From: JADMIH01 sp036399775
GTDB taxonomy: Bacteria > Chloroflexota > Chloroflexia > QHBQ01 > JADMIH01
Reading direction: 5' to 3'
Assembly: GCA_036399775.1 (NCBI GenBank)
Contig: DASWMJ010000065.1
Span: forward strand, 8,210-72,209
Length of the DNA: 64,000 bases
Positions 15,825 through 23,845 of this stretch are shown here, piece by piece. The notes below the pieces were generated by a model. It was not told the DNA's origin. It did no database searches and was given only the letters and a program-made list of their open reading frames with translations. The translations under genes were made by a program, and so were the position numbers. The number at the start of each line of letters is the position of its first letter. Position 1 is the first letter of the stretch.

Positions 15825-17072
15825 ATGCGAACAATAAGCGCCAAAATATCTCTGCAACGCACCCTGGTAATGTTCCTGGGGTTAGCCATGTTGCTTACCT
15901 CAATAGGGAGCGCGCCCGGCGTGGCGCTTGCTCATGCAAAGGTGGCTAGCTCCACGCCCGCTAATGGCGCTACCGTGCAGCCCGGGCTCACGGATATAAT
16001 CATCAACTTTAGCGAGGATATAAGCGTAGACCAGTCCACAGCTCAACTGGTGAATGAGGCCAATAATGCCGTATTGCAATCAACTGCGGCGGTGGACCGC
16101 GCCAACCGCAAGAAGATGACCGTCAAGACCGCGCCCCTGGCTGCGGGCAAGTATCAAGTCAAGTGGACGGCGGTGACCGAGAACGACAACGGCATCACCA
16201 ACGGCACTCTTAGCTTCAGCGTTGGCGGCTCTACCTCTTCTGAATGCCAGACGTTCCAGGAAACAGGCAAGACGGCGTGCGGCAGGTTCCTCCAATACTG
16301 GAAGGAGCATGGCGGGCTGGCCCAGCAGGGCTTCCCTATCTCCAACGAGTTCCAGGAGAAGAGCGACACGGACGGCAAGACTTACACGGTGCAGTATTTC
16401 GAGCGTGCGGTGTTCGAGGCCCACCCTGAGAACGCCGCCCCCAACGACGTGCTGCTGTCGCTGCTGGGCAACTTCCTCTACAAGCAGAAGTACCCCAACG
16501 GCGCGCCCGACCAGAAGCCAAACACTACCGCAGGCTCAGTCCAATTCAAGGAAACGGGCAAGCGCGTGGGCGGCAAGTTCCTCGACTACTGGAACAAAAA
16601 CGGCGGGCTGGCGCAGCAGGGCTTCCCTATCTCAGAAGAGTTCAGCGAGAAAAACGACCTCGACGGAAAGACTTACACAGTGCAATACTTCGAGCGTGCG
16701 GTGTTTGAATTGCACCCTGAGCAGACCGACCCCAGGTTCCAGGTGCTCCTCTCGCAGCTAGGCACTTTCCAGTACAAGAAGAAATATCCCAACGGTGCGC
16801 CGCAGACTAGCGCCGATGTGAATGTGGACATCGTGGACTTCAAGTTCGTGCCTGAAAGCGTCACGGTAGGTGTGGGCACTAAGGTCACATGGACCTTCGT
16901 TGGCCCCACCGAGCATAACACTGTCCACAAAGGGAGCAGGCCCTTGCTCTGGGAGTCGCCCATAATGAAGACGAAGGGAGAGAAGTACAGCTACATCTTC
17001 ACGAAGGCAGGCACCTACGACTACTGGTGTACCATCCACCCGGAGATGCTTGGTAAGGTAATAGTGCGCTGA
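15825..17072 (+). CDS. Secreted CopC - repeat - cupredoxin fusion
   Basis: 415 residues. Signal peptide to about 36, then a CopC-type domain starting HAKVASSTPANGA with the expected mature N-terminal His that binds Cu(II) in CopC (37-130). Two YW/FER repeats follow (about 142-215 and 240-315; TGKxxxGxFLxYW, GGLAQQGFPIS, VQYFERAVFE), then a plastocyanin-like domain (about 325-415) with VDIVDFKFVPESVTV and type-1 copper ligands His in TEHNTV and Cys, His, Met in YWCTIHPEML. Likely an extracytoplasmic copper-binding or electron-transfer protein. AGGAGG before the start; terminator after it. The arrangement is unusual. Confidence 0.85.
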   Translation: MRTISAKISLQRTLVMFLGLAMLLTSIGSAPGVALAHAKVASSTPANGATVQPGLTDIIINFSEDISVDQSTAQLVNEANNAVLQSTAAVDRANRKKMTVKTAPLAAGKYQVKWTAVTENDNGITNGTLSFSVGGSTSSECQTFQETGKTACGRFLQYWKEHGGLAQQGFPISNEFQEKSDTDGKTYTVQYFERAVFEAHPENAAPNDVLLSLLGNFLYKQKYPNGAPDQKPNTTAGSVQFKETGKRVGGKFLDYWNKNGGLAQQGFPISEEFSEKNDLDGKTYTVQYFERAVFELHPEQTDPRFQVLLSQLGTFQYKKKYPNGAPQTSADVNVDIVDFKFVPESVTVGVGTKVTWTFVGPTEHNTVHKGSRPLLWESPIMKTKGEKYSYIFTKAGTYDYWCTIHPEMLGKVIVR

Positions 17073-17090
17073 TACAGGGAGCTAAGCAGG

Positions 17091-17132
17091 AATCACAAAA
17101 GCAGGCGCGACCCGCCTGCTTTTGTGATTCTA
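17091..17132 (+). terminator. Bidirectional terminator hairpin
   Basis: Perfect 17-bp stem (17091-17107 with 17113-17129) and a 5-base loop. The A/T-rich outer parts (CACAAAA and TTTTGTG) give a short T-run on either strand, serving the copper protein and the convergent exported protein. Confidence 0.75.
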
Positions 17133-17192
17133 TATGCCGTTATCTTTCTGGTTAGCCGGTATGCGGCTGGGAGGAGACCAGAACAGGTTGTG

Positions 17193-17729
17193 TTATGCCT
17201 TGCGGCGCGCGAGCCTCAGCCTGAAGCCTACGCCTGTGATGCTGAGGGCCAGGGCACCCAACGCTGCCAGGGTGAACACCTGGTCGCTGCTGCCTGTCCT
17301 GGGCATACCGGGGGCGGAGTCGTCTGCCGCCTCTACGATATTACCGCAGGAAACATAGACGGATGCCTCCGTAGGCGACTTATGGACGTTGATGGCGTAG
17401 TCCTCGGACAGCAGATCGTCAATATCTACGTCAACCACGGTCTCGGACCTGCCATTGACAACGCTGCTCAGGGGGTATGCCGGCTTGGGATTGAGGGTGG
17501 CGCAGGTGCCCTCGTGGATGTGGGCGGGCTGCGGGGTGGTTGTGCCGTTTGAGATCTCAAGCATGACCATCGTCTGGCCGTTACCCATGTCGGTGAGCGT
17601 TGCCATACCGTTCTGGCCGGAGCCGTTCTGCTCCGTCAGCGTCACCATGCCGTCGTGCGCGAATGCCAGGCCCCTGAAGATAACCATCAACGCCAATGCC
17701 GCTACTAGTATCGGTGCAACCTTTTTCAT
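17193..17729 (-). CDS. Exported SOD/CHRD-like protein with MPRTG sorting tail
   Basis: 178 residues from the ATG with GGAGG upstream. Signal peptide to about 26; the body (30-130) shows HIHEGTC, YPLSSVVNGRSET, YAINVH and VSCG, a pattern shared by Cu/Zn-superoxide-dismutase-like and CHRD-like beta proteins; enzyme activity is not established. The C-terminus is PGMPRTG, a hydrophobic helix, then RLRLARRKA, the layout of an LPXTG sortase signal with MPRTG as the motif. The protein at 22240 has the same tail. No sortase gene is in the window. Confidence 0.75.
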   Translation of the reverse strand: MKKVAPILVAALALMVIFRGLAFAHDGMVTLTEQNGSGQNGMATLTDMGNGQTMVMLEISNGTTTPQPAHIHEGTCATLNPKPAYPLSSVVNGRSETVVDVDIDDLLSEDYAINVHKSPTEASVYVSCGNIVEAADDSAPGMPRTGSSDQVFTLAALGALALSITGVGFRLRLARRKA

Positions 17730-17901
17730 TATCCGGTTCCTCCTCGTTAATATGGGTTGTAAATCGGTATCGGGCAACGCGTGGGTTGCCTAATGTATAC
17801 GCATCATATACCTAATGGGATTATTTTGCAATCCCTTTTTATCCCAGTCTTCCATCCACGTTTTATCTGCTTGTACGGCTAATAGGTGAGAAAACATGAG
17901 G

Positions 17902-18106
17902 CATCCCGAATTCAAGATTTACGCTTGGACAAGACTAATATCCTGAGTTCAACCAAATGAAAAAAGCATACAATGGGCGGCGCAGCCAGCCATCGTATGC
18001 TTTTTTCATTTGGTTGAAAGTCCCTCCCCACATGCGGGGAAGCGGCGGGGAGGGGAGTGCGAGTTCTTGTGTGCATGAGGCAGACACGAATATAAAATTC
18101 GGGATG
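17902..18106. mobile_element. MITE-like element with central hairpin (copy 1)
   Basis: Bounded by inverted CATCCCGAATT (17902) and AATTCGGGATG (to 18106). The centre is a long hairpin: arms 17948-17981 and 17985-18018 around the loop GCA, with GGGCGGC at the tip. The flank from 18020 to 18106 is, in reverse, nearly the same as 30062-30145, including CTGCCTCATG and ACAAGAACTCG. No coding capacity. It lies 12 bases beyond the 3' end of the tmRNA gene. Confidence 0.7.
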
Positions 18107-18117
18107 TCTCATGCGAG

Positions 18118-18462
18118 TGGTGGAGCTGGCGGCATCCGAGAGCCGCGTCCAGAAAGTTCTGCCAGTGATATGCTACAAGCTTAGTCCGCGTATTAGGTCT
18201 CGCGCTCGGCCCCTCCACGGACGGAGTGACTTCGCGCCAGCCTGTTAGTCTTAGGCTGCCCTTCCCAGGCGCTAGAGCAGCAGCACCCCGGTTTGTGTCG
18301 CCCGGCCCCACCACCCAGGGTCAGGTGGGGCGGGCGTCGCTACTTAAGCAGCAGCGAGAGCGTAGTTATTGTTGCCAGTTATGGCTTTGCCCATTTTAAC
18401 GTGGCTAGGCTCCACGGCTTGCAATCCCTAAACTTCCCTCCCTGTCGAAACCTATCAGCCCC
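18118..18462 (-). ncRNA. ssrA: tmRNA (transfer-messenger RNA)
   Basis: 345-nt RNA that, with SmpB, frees stalled ribosomes and tags the peptide. The 5' end GGGGCTG (from 18462) pairs with CAGCTCC (18128-18122), followed by A and encoded CCA. GATAGGTTTCGACA follows the 5' end, and GACTAAGCTTGTAG and GGACGCGG near the 3' end match tmRNA cores. The tag frame ends at a TAA (18346-18344) and reads ...GNNNYALAAA, like standard ALAA tags; the resume codon is probably GGC (or an upstream GCC). The T-arm is odd: stem GCGGC/GCCGC but an 8-base loop TCTCGGAT instead of TTCRANY. Lies 31 bases after smpB on the same strand. Confidence 0.93.
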
Positions 18463-18493
18463 ATGTTGTCATGGTGCCTGGCAACCTTCATTC

Positions 18494-18979
18494 TTATTTG
18501 TTCATATCGCGCAACGCCCTGGCAATGTCGCGTTGCGAGTCGCGCTCGGCCAGCGAGTCGCGCTTGTCGTACAGCTTCTTGCCCCTGGCGACGCCTATCT
18601 CCAGCTTGGCCCGGCCCCGTACGAAGTAGAGCTTCAGGGGGACCAGCGTCAGGCCCTTCTGCGCCACCTGCGCCTTCAGCCTGCTTATCTCCTCCGCGTG
18701 GAGGAGTAGCTTTCGAGGGCGGATAGGCTCATGGTTGAAGTGAGTGCCCGCCTGCGGCCAGGGCGAGATGTGTGTGTTGAGCAGCCACGCTTCCCCCCGC
18801 TCGACTCGCACGTACCCCTCGGTCAGGTTCACCCTGCCGCCCCGCACGCTCTTTATCTCCGATCCCACCAGGGCGATACCCGCCTCGATAGTCTCCTCGA
18901 TAAAGTAATCGTGCCTGGCCCGGCGGTTGTCAATAACCGGCGTGCCCGTGCTCTTGCGGGTAGCCCGCGTCTCGCTCAT
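18494..18979 (-). CDS. smpB: SmpB, tmRNA-binding protein
   Basis: 161-residue oligonucleotide-binding-fold protein needed for tmRNA action. Visible: NRRARHDYFIEETIEAGIALVGSEIKSVR, VNLTEGYVRVERGEAWLLNTHISPW, and the basic C-terminal tail GVARGKKLYDKRD that enters the decoding centre. Start set at the ATG, only 8 bases after an extended -10 box, so the mRNA may be leaderless. Followed immediately by ssrA, a natural pairing. Confidence 0.95.
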   Translation of the reverse strand: MSETRATRKSTGTPVIDNRRARHDYFIEETIEAGIALVGSEIKSVRGGRVNLTEGYVRVERGEAWLLNTHISPWPQAGTHFNHEPIRPRKLLLHAEEISRLKAQVAQKGLTLVPLKLYFVRGRAKLEIGVARGKKLYDKRDSLAERDSQRDIARALRDMNK

Positions 18980-18987
18980 ACAACTCA

Positions 18988-18996
18988 ATTATACCA
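18988..18996 (-). promoter_or_regulatory. Extended -10 promoter of smpB
   Basis: Minus strand TGGTATAAT; the start codon of smpB follows the -10 after 8 bases, where transcription itself should begin. Confidence 0.55.
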
Positions 18997-19032
18997 GAAT
19001 CGGGCGTTACATTCAAACCTCTGCCCGACATT

Positions 19033-19163
19033 GCCCGGCGAGAGTTCGCTACGCTCATAGTCGCGGGCAACGGTTACGAAGTCCGCCTGCGCGGACTATC
19101 TTGTGAAGAGTAGTCGCCGAAGGGCGACTTTGTAGCTGTTGCCCGCGACTTCAGTCGCCGGGC
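19033..19163. repeat. Compound palindrome GCCCGGCGACT (copy 1)
   Basis: Outer arms GCCCGGCGAG... and ...AGTCGCCGGGC enclose two inner palindromes, GTCCGCCTGCGCGGAC and GTCGCCGAAGGGCGAC, each followed or preceded by TAC/GTTGCCCGCG. Other copies are at 50618, 53723 and 63753. Intergenic and non-coding. Confidence 0.75.
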
Positions 19164-19218
19164 GGGGTGGCACGTGAACTTTCCGAGAATGATAAAACCC
19201 TGCTTTGTAGTACTCAGG

Positions 19219-19250
19219 TTGATGGCATGCGGGCGTGATATTGCTATAAT
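19219..19250 (+). promoter_or_regulatory. Extended -10 promoter of the VWA gene
   Basis: TGCTATAAT ends at 19250; the ATG starts 6 bases later at 19257, so the mRNA is probably leaderless. A possible -35 (TTGATG, 19219) has an overlong 20-base spacer, which an extended -10 can tolerate. Confidence 0.6.
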
Positions 19251-19256
19251 GGTTGC

Positions 19257-22181
19257 ATGGACGCAGTCGCAGGCATATCATTCTCACGGCCCGAAGCCCT
19301 CATCCTTCTCGCCGTGCTGCTCCCCCTGGCCGTCTACGTGTCGCGCCACAGCATCGCGCTCTTGCGCCGGGCTGCGCGACGTGCTGCTCTCGCGCTGCGT
19401 ATCGTGCTTACCCTCTTGCTGGTGCTGGCTCTCTCCGGGGTAGGCATCGTGAGGGCCTCTGAGCATCTGTCGGTAGTCTTTTTGCTGGACCGCTCGGACA
19501 GCGTGGGCGCGGACCAGCAGGCGCTACAGGCCGATTACGTGCGAAGTGCTCTAGGCGAGATGGGGCAGAATGACGGCGCGGGGGTGATCGTGTTCGGCGC
19601 GGACGCGCTGGTGGACCGCCCCGTGCTCTCCGAGAAGACTGCGCCCGATCTGGCGAGTGCGCCCACTACCACCTACAGCAATCTGGCAGACGCTATACGC
19701 ATGGGTTTGGCCGTCTCTCCCGCCGACACCGCACGCCGGCTGGTGCTCCTCTCTGATGGGCTTGAGAATACGGGCAGTGCGGAGAACGCCGCGCGGTTGG
19801 CAGCGGCATATGGGGTGCCCGTAGACGTGGTGCCTCTCTCCACGCAGGGAGGGCCGGAGGTATGGATAAACAGCCTCAAAGCGCCCTCGCCCGTGCGCGA
19901 GAACGAACGCATTTCGCTGCAACTCGGCATATCAAGCAGCACGGACACGACGGCTACCCTCATCTTGCTCATGGATGGCGCGCCCCTCAATACGCAGGCG
20001 GTCAGCCTCGTGCGCGGCAACAACACCTTCGTGCAGCAGGTACCACCCTCCGGCAAGGGCTTCCACACCTACGTGGTCCAGGTCATACCGGGTGCGGGCG
20101 CTGATACCCGCACCGAGAACAACCGCTACAGCGCCTTCTCCTACGTGCTCGGCAAGCCGCGCATCTTGATCGTGGAGGGGCACGAAGGGGAAGCGGGGCC
20201 GCTCAAGAGCGCGTTAGATGCCTCGCTTGACGCCGACGTGATAGCTGTGGGCGATATGCCTGCCGACGTGAAGGCGCTGGTCAATTACGACGGCATCGTG
20301 CTGGTGAACGTGCCCGCGTCCTCCATGACGAGCAAGGTCATGGCGGGCTTGCAAGTGGCCGTGCGCGACCTCGGCAAGGGATTGATAGTGGTGGGCGGCG
20401 ACGAGAGCTACGCGGCGGGAGGTTACGCGCGTACTCCACTGGAAGAGATGCTCCCTATCTCGCTTGAGTTGCCCTCGAAGATAGACATCCCCAGCGTGGC
20501 GATGGTGATGGTGCTAGACCGCTCCGGCAGCATGGAGGCTTCACACAGCTTCAGCGGCGGCGTCACCAAGATAGAGCTTGCGAAGGAGGCCGCGTACCAG
20601 GCCGTCGCCCAGCTTGGCCCGAAAGATTACGCGGGCGTCGTCACTTTTGACGATGCGGCCAACTGGGTGCTTCAGTTGCAGCCCGTAACCAACCTGGATA
20701 CTTTCAGGAGCGCCATCGGCGGCATCAGATCGGGTGGCGGCACCGACATCTACTCCGGCCTGTCGCCCGCAGTAGAGGCGCTCGTAACGAGCAACGCCAA
20801 GCGCAAGCACATCATCCTGCTCACCGATGGGGTCTCCGCGGGCGGCGACTACGCGGGGCTGATAAAGAAGATGGGCGAGAACGACATCACCCTCTCCACG
20901 GTAGCGGTGGGCGCAGACTCCGACACCCGTCTACTGGAAAGCCTGGCAGCGCAGGGTAAAGGCCGCTACTACTTCACAGAGGATGGCGGCGGGCTGGCGC
21001 AGATTTTCGCGCACGAGACGCACCTTGCCGCCCGCTCCTACATCATAGAGCGCACGTTCACCCCGGAGCGCACCTCGCCCTCTCCCATCACGGAGGGGAT
21101 AGGCGGGTTGCCCGCGTTGCAAGGCTACATAGGCACGTCGCCCAAGCCCAACGGCCAGGTGGTGCTCGTCTCCGATTCGGGCGACCCTCTGCTGGCCCAG
21201 TGGCAGTACGGCCTCGGCAGGGTGGTGTCGTGGACATCCGATGCGAAGGGGCAGTGGGCTAAGGACTGGGTAGCCTGGGACGAGTTCCCCCGCTTCTGGT
21301 CGCAGGCGGTCAGGTGGAGCACCGGCGCGGAGGCTTCCAACATCTTGCAACCGCGAGTTGAGCTTGAGGGGAGTACCGGGCACATCACCGTTGATGCTAC
21401 CGCGCCCGACGGCTCCTACCTGAACGACCTGACAGCGGGCGCGACGGTGGTAGCACCCGGCCTGGTCACGTCTATCGTCCAGTTGCGCCAGACCTCGGCG
21501 GGGCGCTACGAAGGGGAGTTCCCGGCTGTACAAGAAGGCGCTTACCTTGTGCAGATACAGGCCGAGGGAGCAGGCACCGGCAAGCTGACGCAGCTTTTGG
21601 GTGCGGTGGTGCCCTACTCCCCTGAATATTTAGGCGTGGAGAGCGACGACGGCCTGCTGGCACGGCTGGCCCAACTTACGGGCGGCAGGGTGCTCACGCC
21701 GGAGCAGACGAGCGCGCCCTTCGAGCACAACCTCGACGCCGTCAAGACCACCACCGACCTGTCGCCCCTCCTCTTATTGTTAGCCGTGCTGCTCCTGCCG
21801 TTCGATATTGGGGTGCGCCGCCTGTCCTTCACCAGGGCCGACGCTCGCCGGGCGATGGGTGTGGTGAGGCGCAAATTGGGCCTGGGTGCCATCCCCGTGC
21901 CTGCCATGCCCCACGCCAGCACACCTGAAATCGCTGCGATGTTCACCGCCAGGGAGCGCATAAGGGAGGAGATTCAGCCTGAAACGGTCGCGCCTCCACC
22001 AATGCCCAAGCCTCAGCCCGGCAACCCCAATCTACCCTCATGGGCGCAAGACGTACAGCTTGGCGGGCGCATGGGCCGCTCCTCACCCTCTACCCCTGCA
22101 CCCGCGCCACTCCCTGAAAGCACCGCCGACGCAGGAGAGACCCTGGCCGCCCGCCTCCGCCGCGCCAGGGAAGGCAAATAG
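19257..22181 (+). CDS. Large membrane protein with two VWA domains
   Basis: 974 residues. Two N-terminal membrane helices (about 10-28 and 42-64), then a first VWA-like domain starting FLLDRSDSVG (metal site DRSDS), a linker beta region, a class-I glutamine-amidotransferase-like segment (RILIVEGHEGEAG... GLIVVGGDESYAAGGY), a second VWA domain with a full MIDAS start VLDRSGSME (about 423), an immunoglobulin-like region, a last membrane helix (about 835-855) and a Pro-rich cytoplasmic tail. The plan matches BatA/YfbK-like and GATase1-like-VWA membrane proteins; role unknown, perhaps assembly of an envelope complex. It overlaps no operon partner. Confidence 0.85.
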   Translation: MDAVAGISFSRPEALILLAVLLPLAVYVSRHSIALLRRAARRAALALRIVLTLLLVLALSGVGIVRASEHLSVVFLLDRSDSVGADQQALQADYVRSALGEMGQNDGAGVIVFGADALVDRPVLSEKTAPDLASAPTTTYSNLADAIRMGLAVSPADTARRLVLLSDGLENTGSAENAARLAAAYGVPVDVVPLSTQGGPEVWINSLKAPSPVRENERISLQLGISSSTDTTATLILLMDGAPLNTQAVSLVRGNNTFVQQVPPSGKGFHTYVVQVIPGAGADTRTENNRYSAFSYVLGKPRILIVEGHEGEAGPLKSALDASLDADVIAVGDMPADVKALVNYDGIVLVNVPASSMTSKVMAGLQVAVRDLGKGLIVVGGDESYAAGGYARTPLEEMLPISLELPSKIDIPSVAMVMVLDRSGSMEASHSFSGGVTKIELAKEAAYQAVAQLGPKDYAGVVTFDDAANWVLQLQPVTNLDTFRSAIGGIRSGGGTDIYSGLSPAVEALVTSNAKRKHIILLTDGVSAGGDYAGLIKKMGENDITLSTVAVGADSDTRLLESLAAQGKGRYYFTEDGGGLAQIFAHETHLAARSYIIERTFTPERTSPSPITEGIGGLPALQGYIGTSPKPNGQVVLVSDSGDPLLAQWQYGLGRVVSWTSDAKGQWAKDWVAWDEFPRFWSQAVRWSTGAEASNILQPRVELEGSTGHITVDATAPDGSYLNDLTAGATVVAPGLVTSIVQLRQTSAGRYEGEFPAVQEGAYLVQIQAEGAGTGKLTQLLGAVVPYSPEYLGVESDDGLLARLAQLTGGRVLTPEQTSAPFEHNLDAVKTTTDLSPLLLLLAVLLLPFDIGVRRLSFTRADARRAMGVVRRKLGLGAIPVPAMPHASTPEIAAMFTARERIREEIQPETVAPPPMPKPQPGNPNLPSWAQDVQLGGRMGRSSPSTPAPAPLPESTADAGETLAARLRRAREGK

Positions 22182-22239
22182 GAAAGTAGAGATGAAAATC
22201 TTGAATCTGGCTGTTATTTATCTTCGAGAAAGGAGGAAC

Positions 22240-23001
22240 GTGAAGGTGCCCAAACTTGACTTTGCAAGTGCTTCATATTACCAAACGTGGACCAACGCCC
22301 GACCACATTTAATGACGGGGCAGAGAGCACGGAGAGTAGTGAAAGCCGCTTTGACGGTTGCTATATTGCTGGCGACCTTGTCTGCCACGTCGAACACTAT
22401 GGACACTGCCGCGGCTCAGCCCTGTAGGGAATGCGGCAGTGCCTCTCTCATAATCAATGGGGAGGTTTTGAGTTCAAACGGCGTAAGAGCAGGGGGGAGC
22501 GTGGCCTTCGTAGACGTGGAGGTACTTGCCCAGGCCCTTAGTGGTAACGACCGTAACGGCACCCAATTTGGCCCACACCTGAGCCTCGACACCCGGCTCT
22601 ATAACCCAGCAGGAGGTGGTTATTGCCTGGACTGTCGGCTTTATACGGTCGAATTAGGCGGCTGCCAGACGTGCCGTCTACAGGTCAATCGAAAAGGGTT
22701 GATCTCCGGGAATATACTCTGGGCTGATGGTTGGCATTTCGCGTTGCCCGACCTTACACAGGCGCTGGGCGGCACTCTCGCGTGGAACAATGACCAGACC
22801 ATCTACACAATTACCATCCCCGACGCTATCTGTTCTACCTGCCTCCTCCAATACAATGGGAGTTCACCAACCGCCGGGCCGGGAATGCCCAGGACCGGCC
22901 TACCACATTCCAATGTGCTGGTGCTGATCCCTTTCACCATGTTGGTTATTGGCATCTGTTTGCGGCATCACACCAGTAAGCGTAGGAGCAACTATAGATA
23001 A
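22240..23001 (+). CDS. Exported protein with four CxxC pairs and MPRTG tail
   Basis: 254 residues from a GTG with GGAGG 6 bases upstream; ATG at 22312 or 22192 are alternatives. A hydrophobic export segment ends at AAAQP. The mature part carries CREC, CLDC, CQTC and CSTC spaced through about 140 residues, between beta segments like the stalk domains called Cu_amine_oxidN1 (LIINGEVL..., FVDVEVLAQALSG, WHFALPDLTQALGGTLAWNNDQTIYTITI). It ends PGMPRTG, a hydrophobic helix and a basic tail (RHHTSKRRSNYR), a sortase-type signal. The CxxC pairs could bind metal or haem-free zinc or form disulfides; function unknown. Confidence 0.7.
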   Translation: MKVPKLDFASASYYQTWTNARPHLMTGQRARRVVKAALTVAILLATLSATSNTMDTAAAQPCRECGSASLIINGEVLSSNGVRAGGSVAFVDVEVLAQALSGNDRNGTQFGPHLSLDTRLYNPAGGGYCLDCRLYTVELGGCQTCRLQVNRKGLISGNILWADGWHFALPDLTQALGGTLAWNNDQTIYTITIPDAICSTCLLQYNGSSPTAGPGMPRTGLPHSNVLVLIPFTMLVIGICLRHHTSKRRSNYR

Positions 23002-23026
23002 AGCTTCACGAACTGCCGCTGTAGTA

Positions 23027-23845
23027 CTAGCGCCAGGTGGTCAAGATCGTCTCGCGCCTGAAGAGGCGCACGGCCAGGGCGAGGAGCGCGACATCCAGCA
23101 GGCCGATGACCAGGGCCGTGCCTAATACGACCCCGACGCCTACGTTCACCAGGCCAGTGACCTGCGCTACCAATGCGCCTATCACCGGCAGGATGACCAG
23201 CGAGCCAAGCTGCTGCGCGCTCTGGGGGTCGCGCACGCGGGACGATATGATGATGGCGATGCCCACCGCGAGCAAAGTGAAGAGAGGCGTCAGGACCAGG
23301 ATGGAGAGCATCCATGTCGGCCCGAAGATGAGGTAGCGGTTGATCTCGTCGCTCACCGCGAAGCGCGCGGCCAGGGCGAAGATGGCGAAGGCATACCACG
23401 TCGCCAGGATGCCGGGGAGAGCAGCGGCCAGCGCCTTGCCCGCGAGTAACTCCCAGGTGCGTATGGGCGTCGCCAGCAGGGCCTCCAACGAGCGGCTCTG
23501 CTTCTCACCCACTATGGAGTAGCTGCCTATCGTGATGGGCACCACGAGCGGTATCATCTGAAAGAGCAGGAGGAAGGGCGTCAGCAGGCTTGCCCTCATG
23601 GCATCGCCGTTGTTCAGCAGCGCCAGCATCTCGGCGTTCCCAGAGAGAGTCGATGCCGCCCGGTTGACCTGGCTGGAGTCAGCGTCAATCAAAGCGGAGA
23701 GGAGGAGCACGGAGAGGGCTACACCGACCAGCAGCACGGGAGGGGCCAGCGTCGTGAAGATGATGATCTTGCTACGCATCAACTGCGACCACTCATTCTC
23801 CATCACCGCAGCGATGTGCCTGTTGAGCAGGTGGAACTTTCTCAT
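23027..23845 (-). CDS. ABC-2 type transporter permease
   Basis: 272 residues, about six membrane helices, with a large extracellular loop after helix 1. The stretch VGEKQSRSLEALLATPIRTWELLAGKALAAALPGIL is typical of ABC-2 (drug or polysaccharide exporter, NatB-like) permeases. Start overlaps the stop of the ATPase gene by 4 bases, so the two form one transporter. Substrate unknown. Confidence 0.85.
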   Translation of the reverse strand: MRKFHLLNRHIAAVMENEWSQLMRSKIIIFTTLAPPVLLVGVALSVLLLSALIDADSSQVNRAASTLSGNAEMLALLNNGDAMRASLLTPFLLLFQMIPLVVPITIGSYSIVGEKQSRSLEALLATPIRTWELLAGKALAAALPGILATWYAFAIFALAARFAVSDEINRYLIFGPTWMLSILVLTPLFTLLAVGIAIIISSRVRDPQSAQQLGSLVILPVIGALVAQVTGLVNVGVGVVLGTALVIGLLDVALLALAVRLFRRETILTTWR

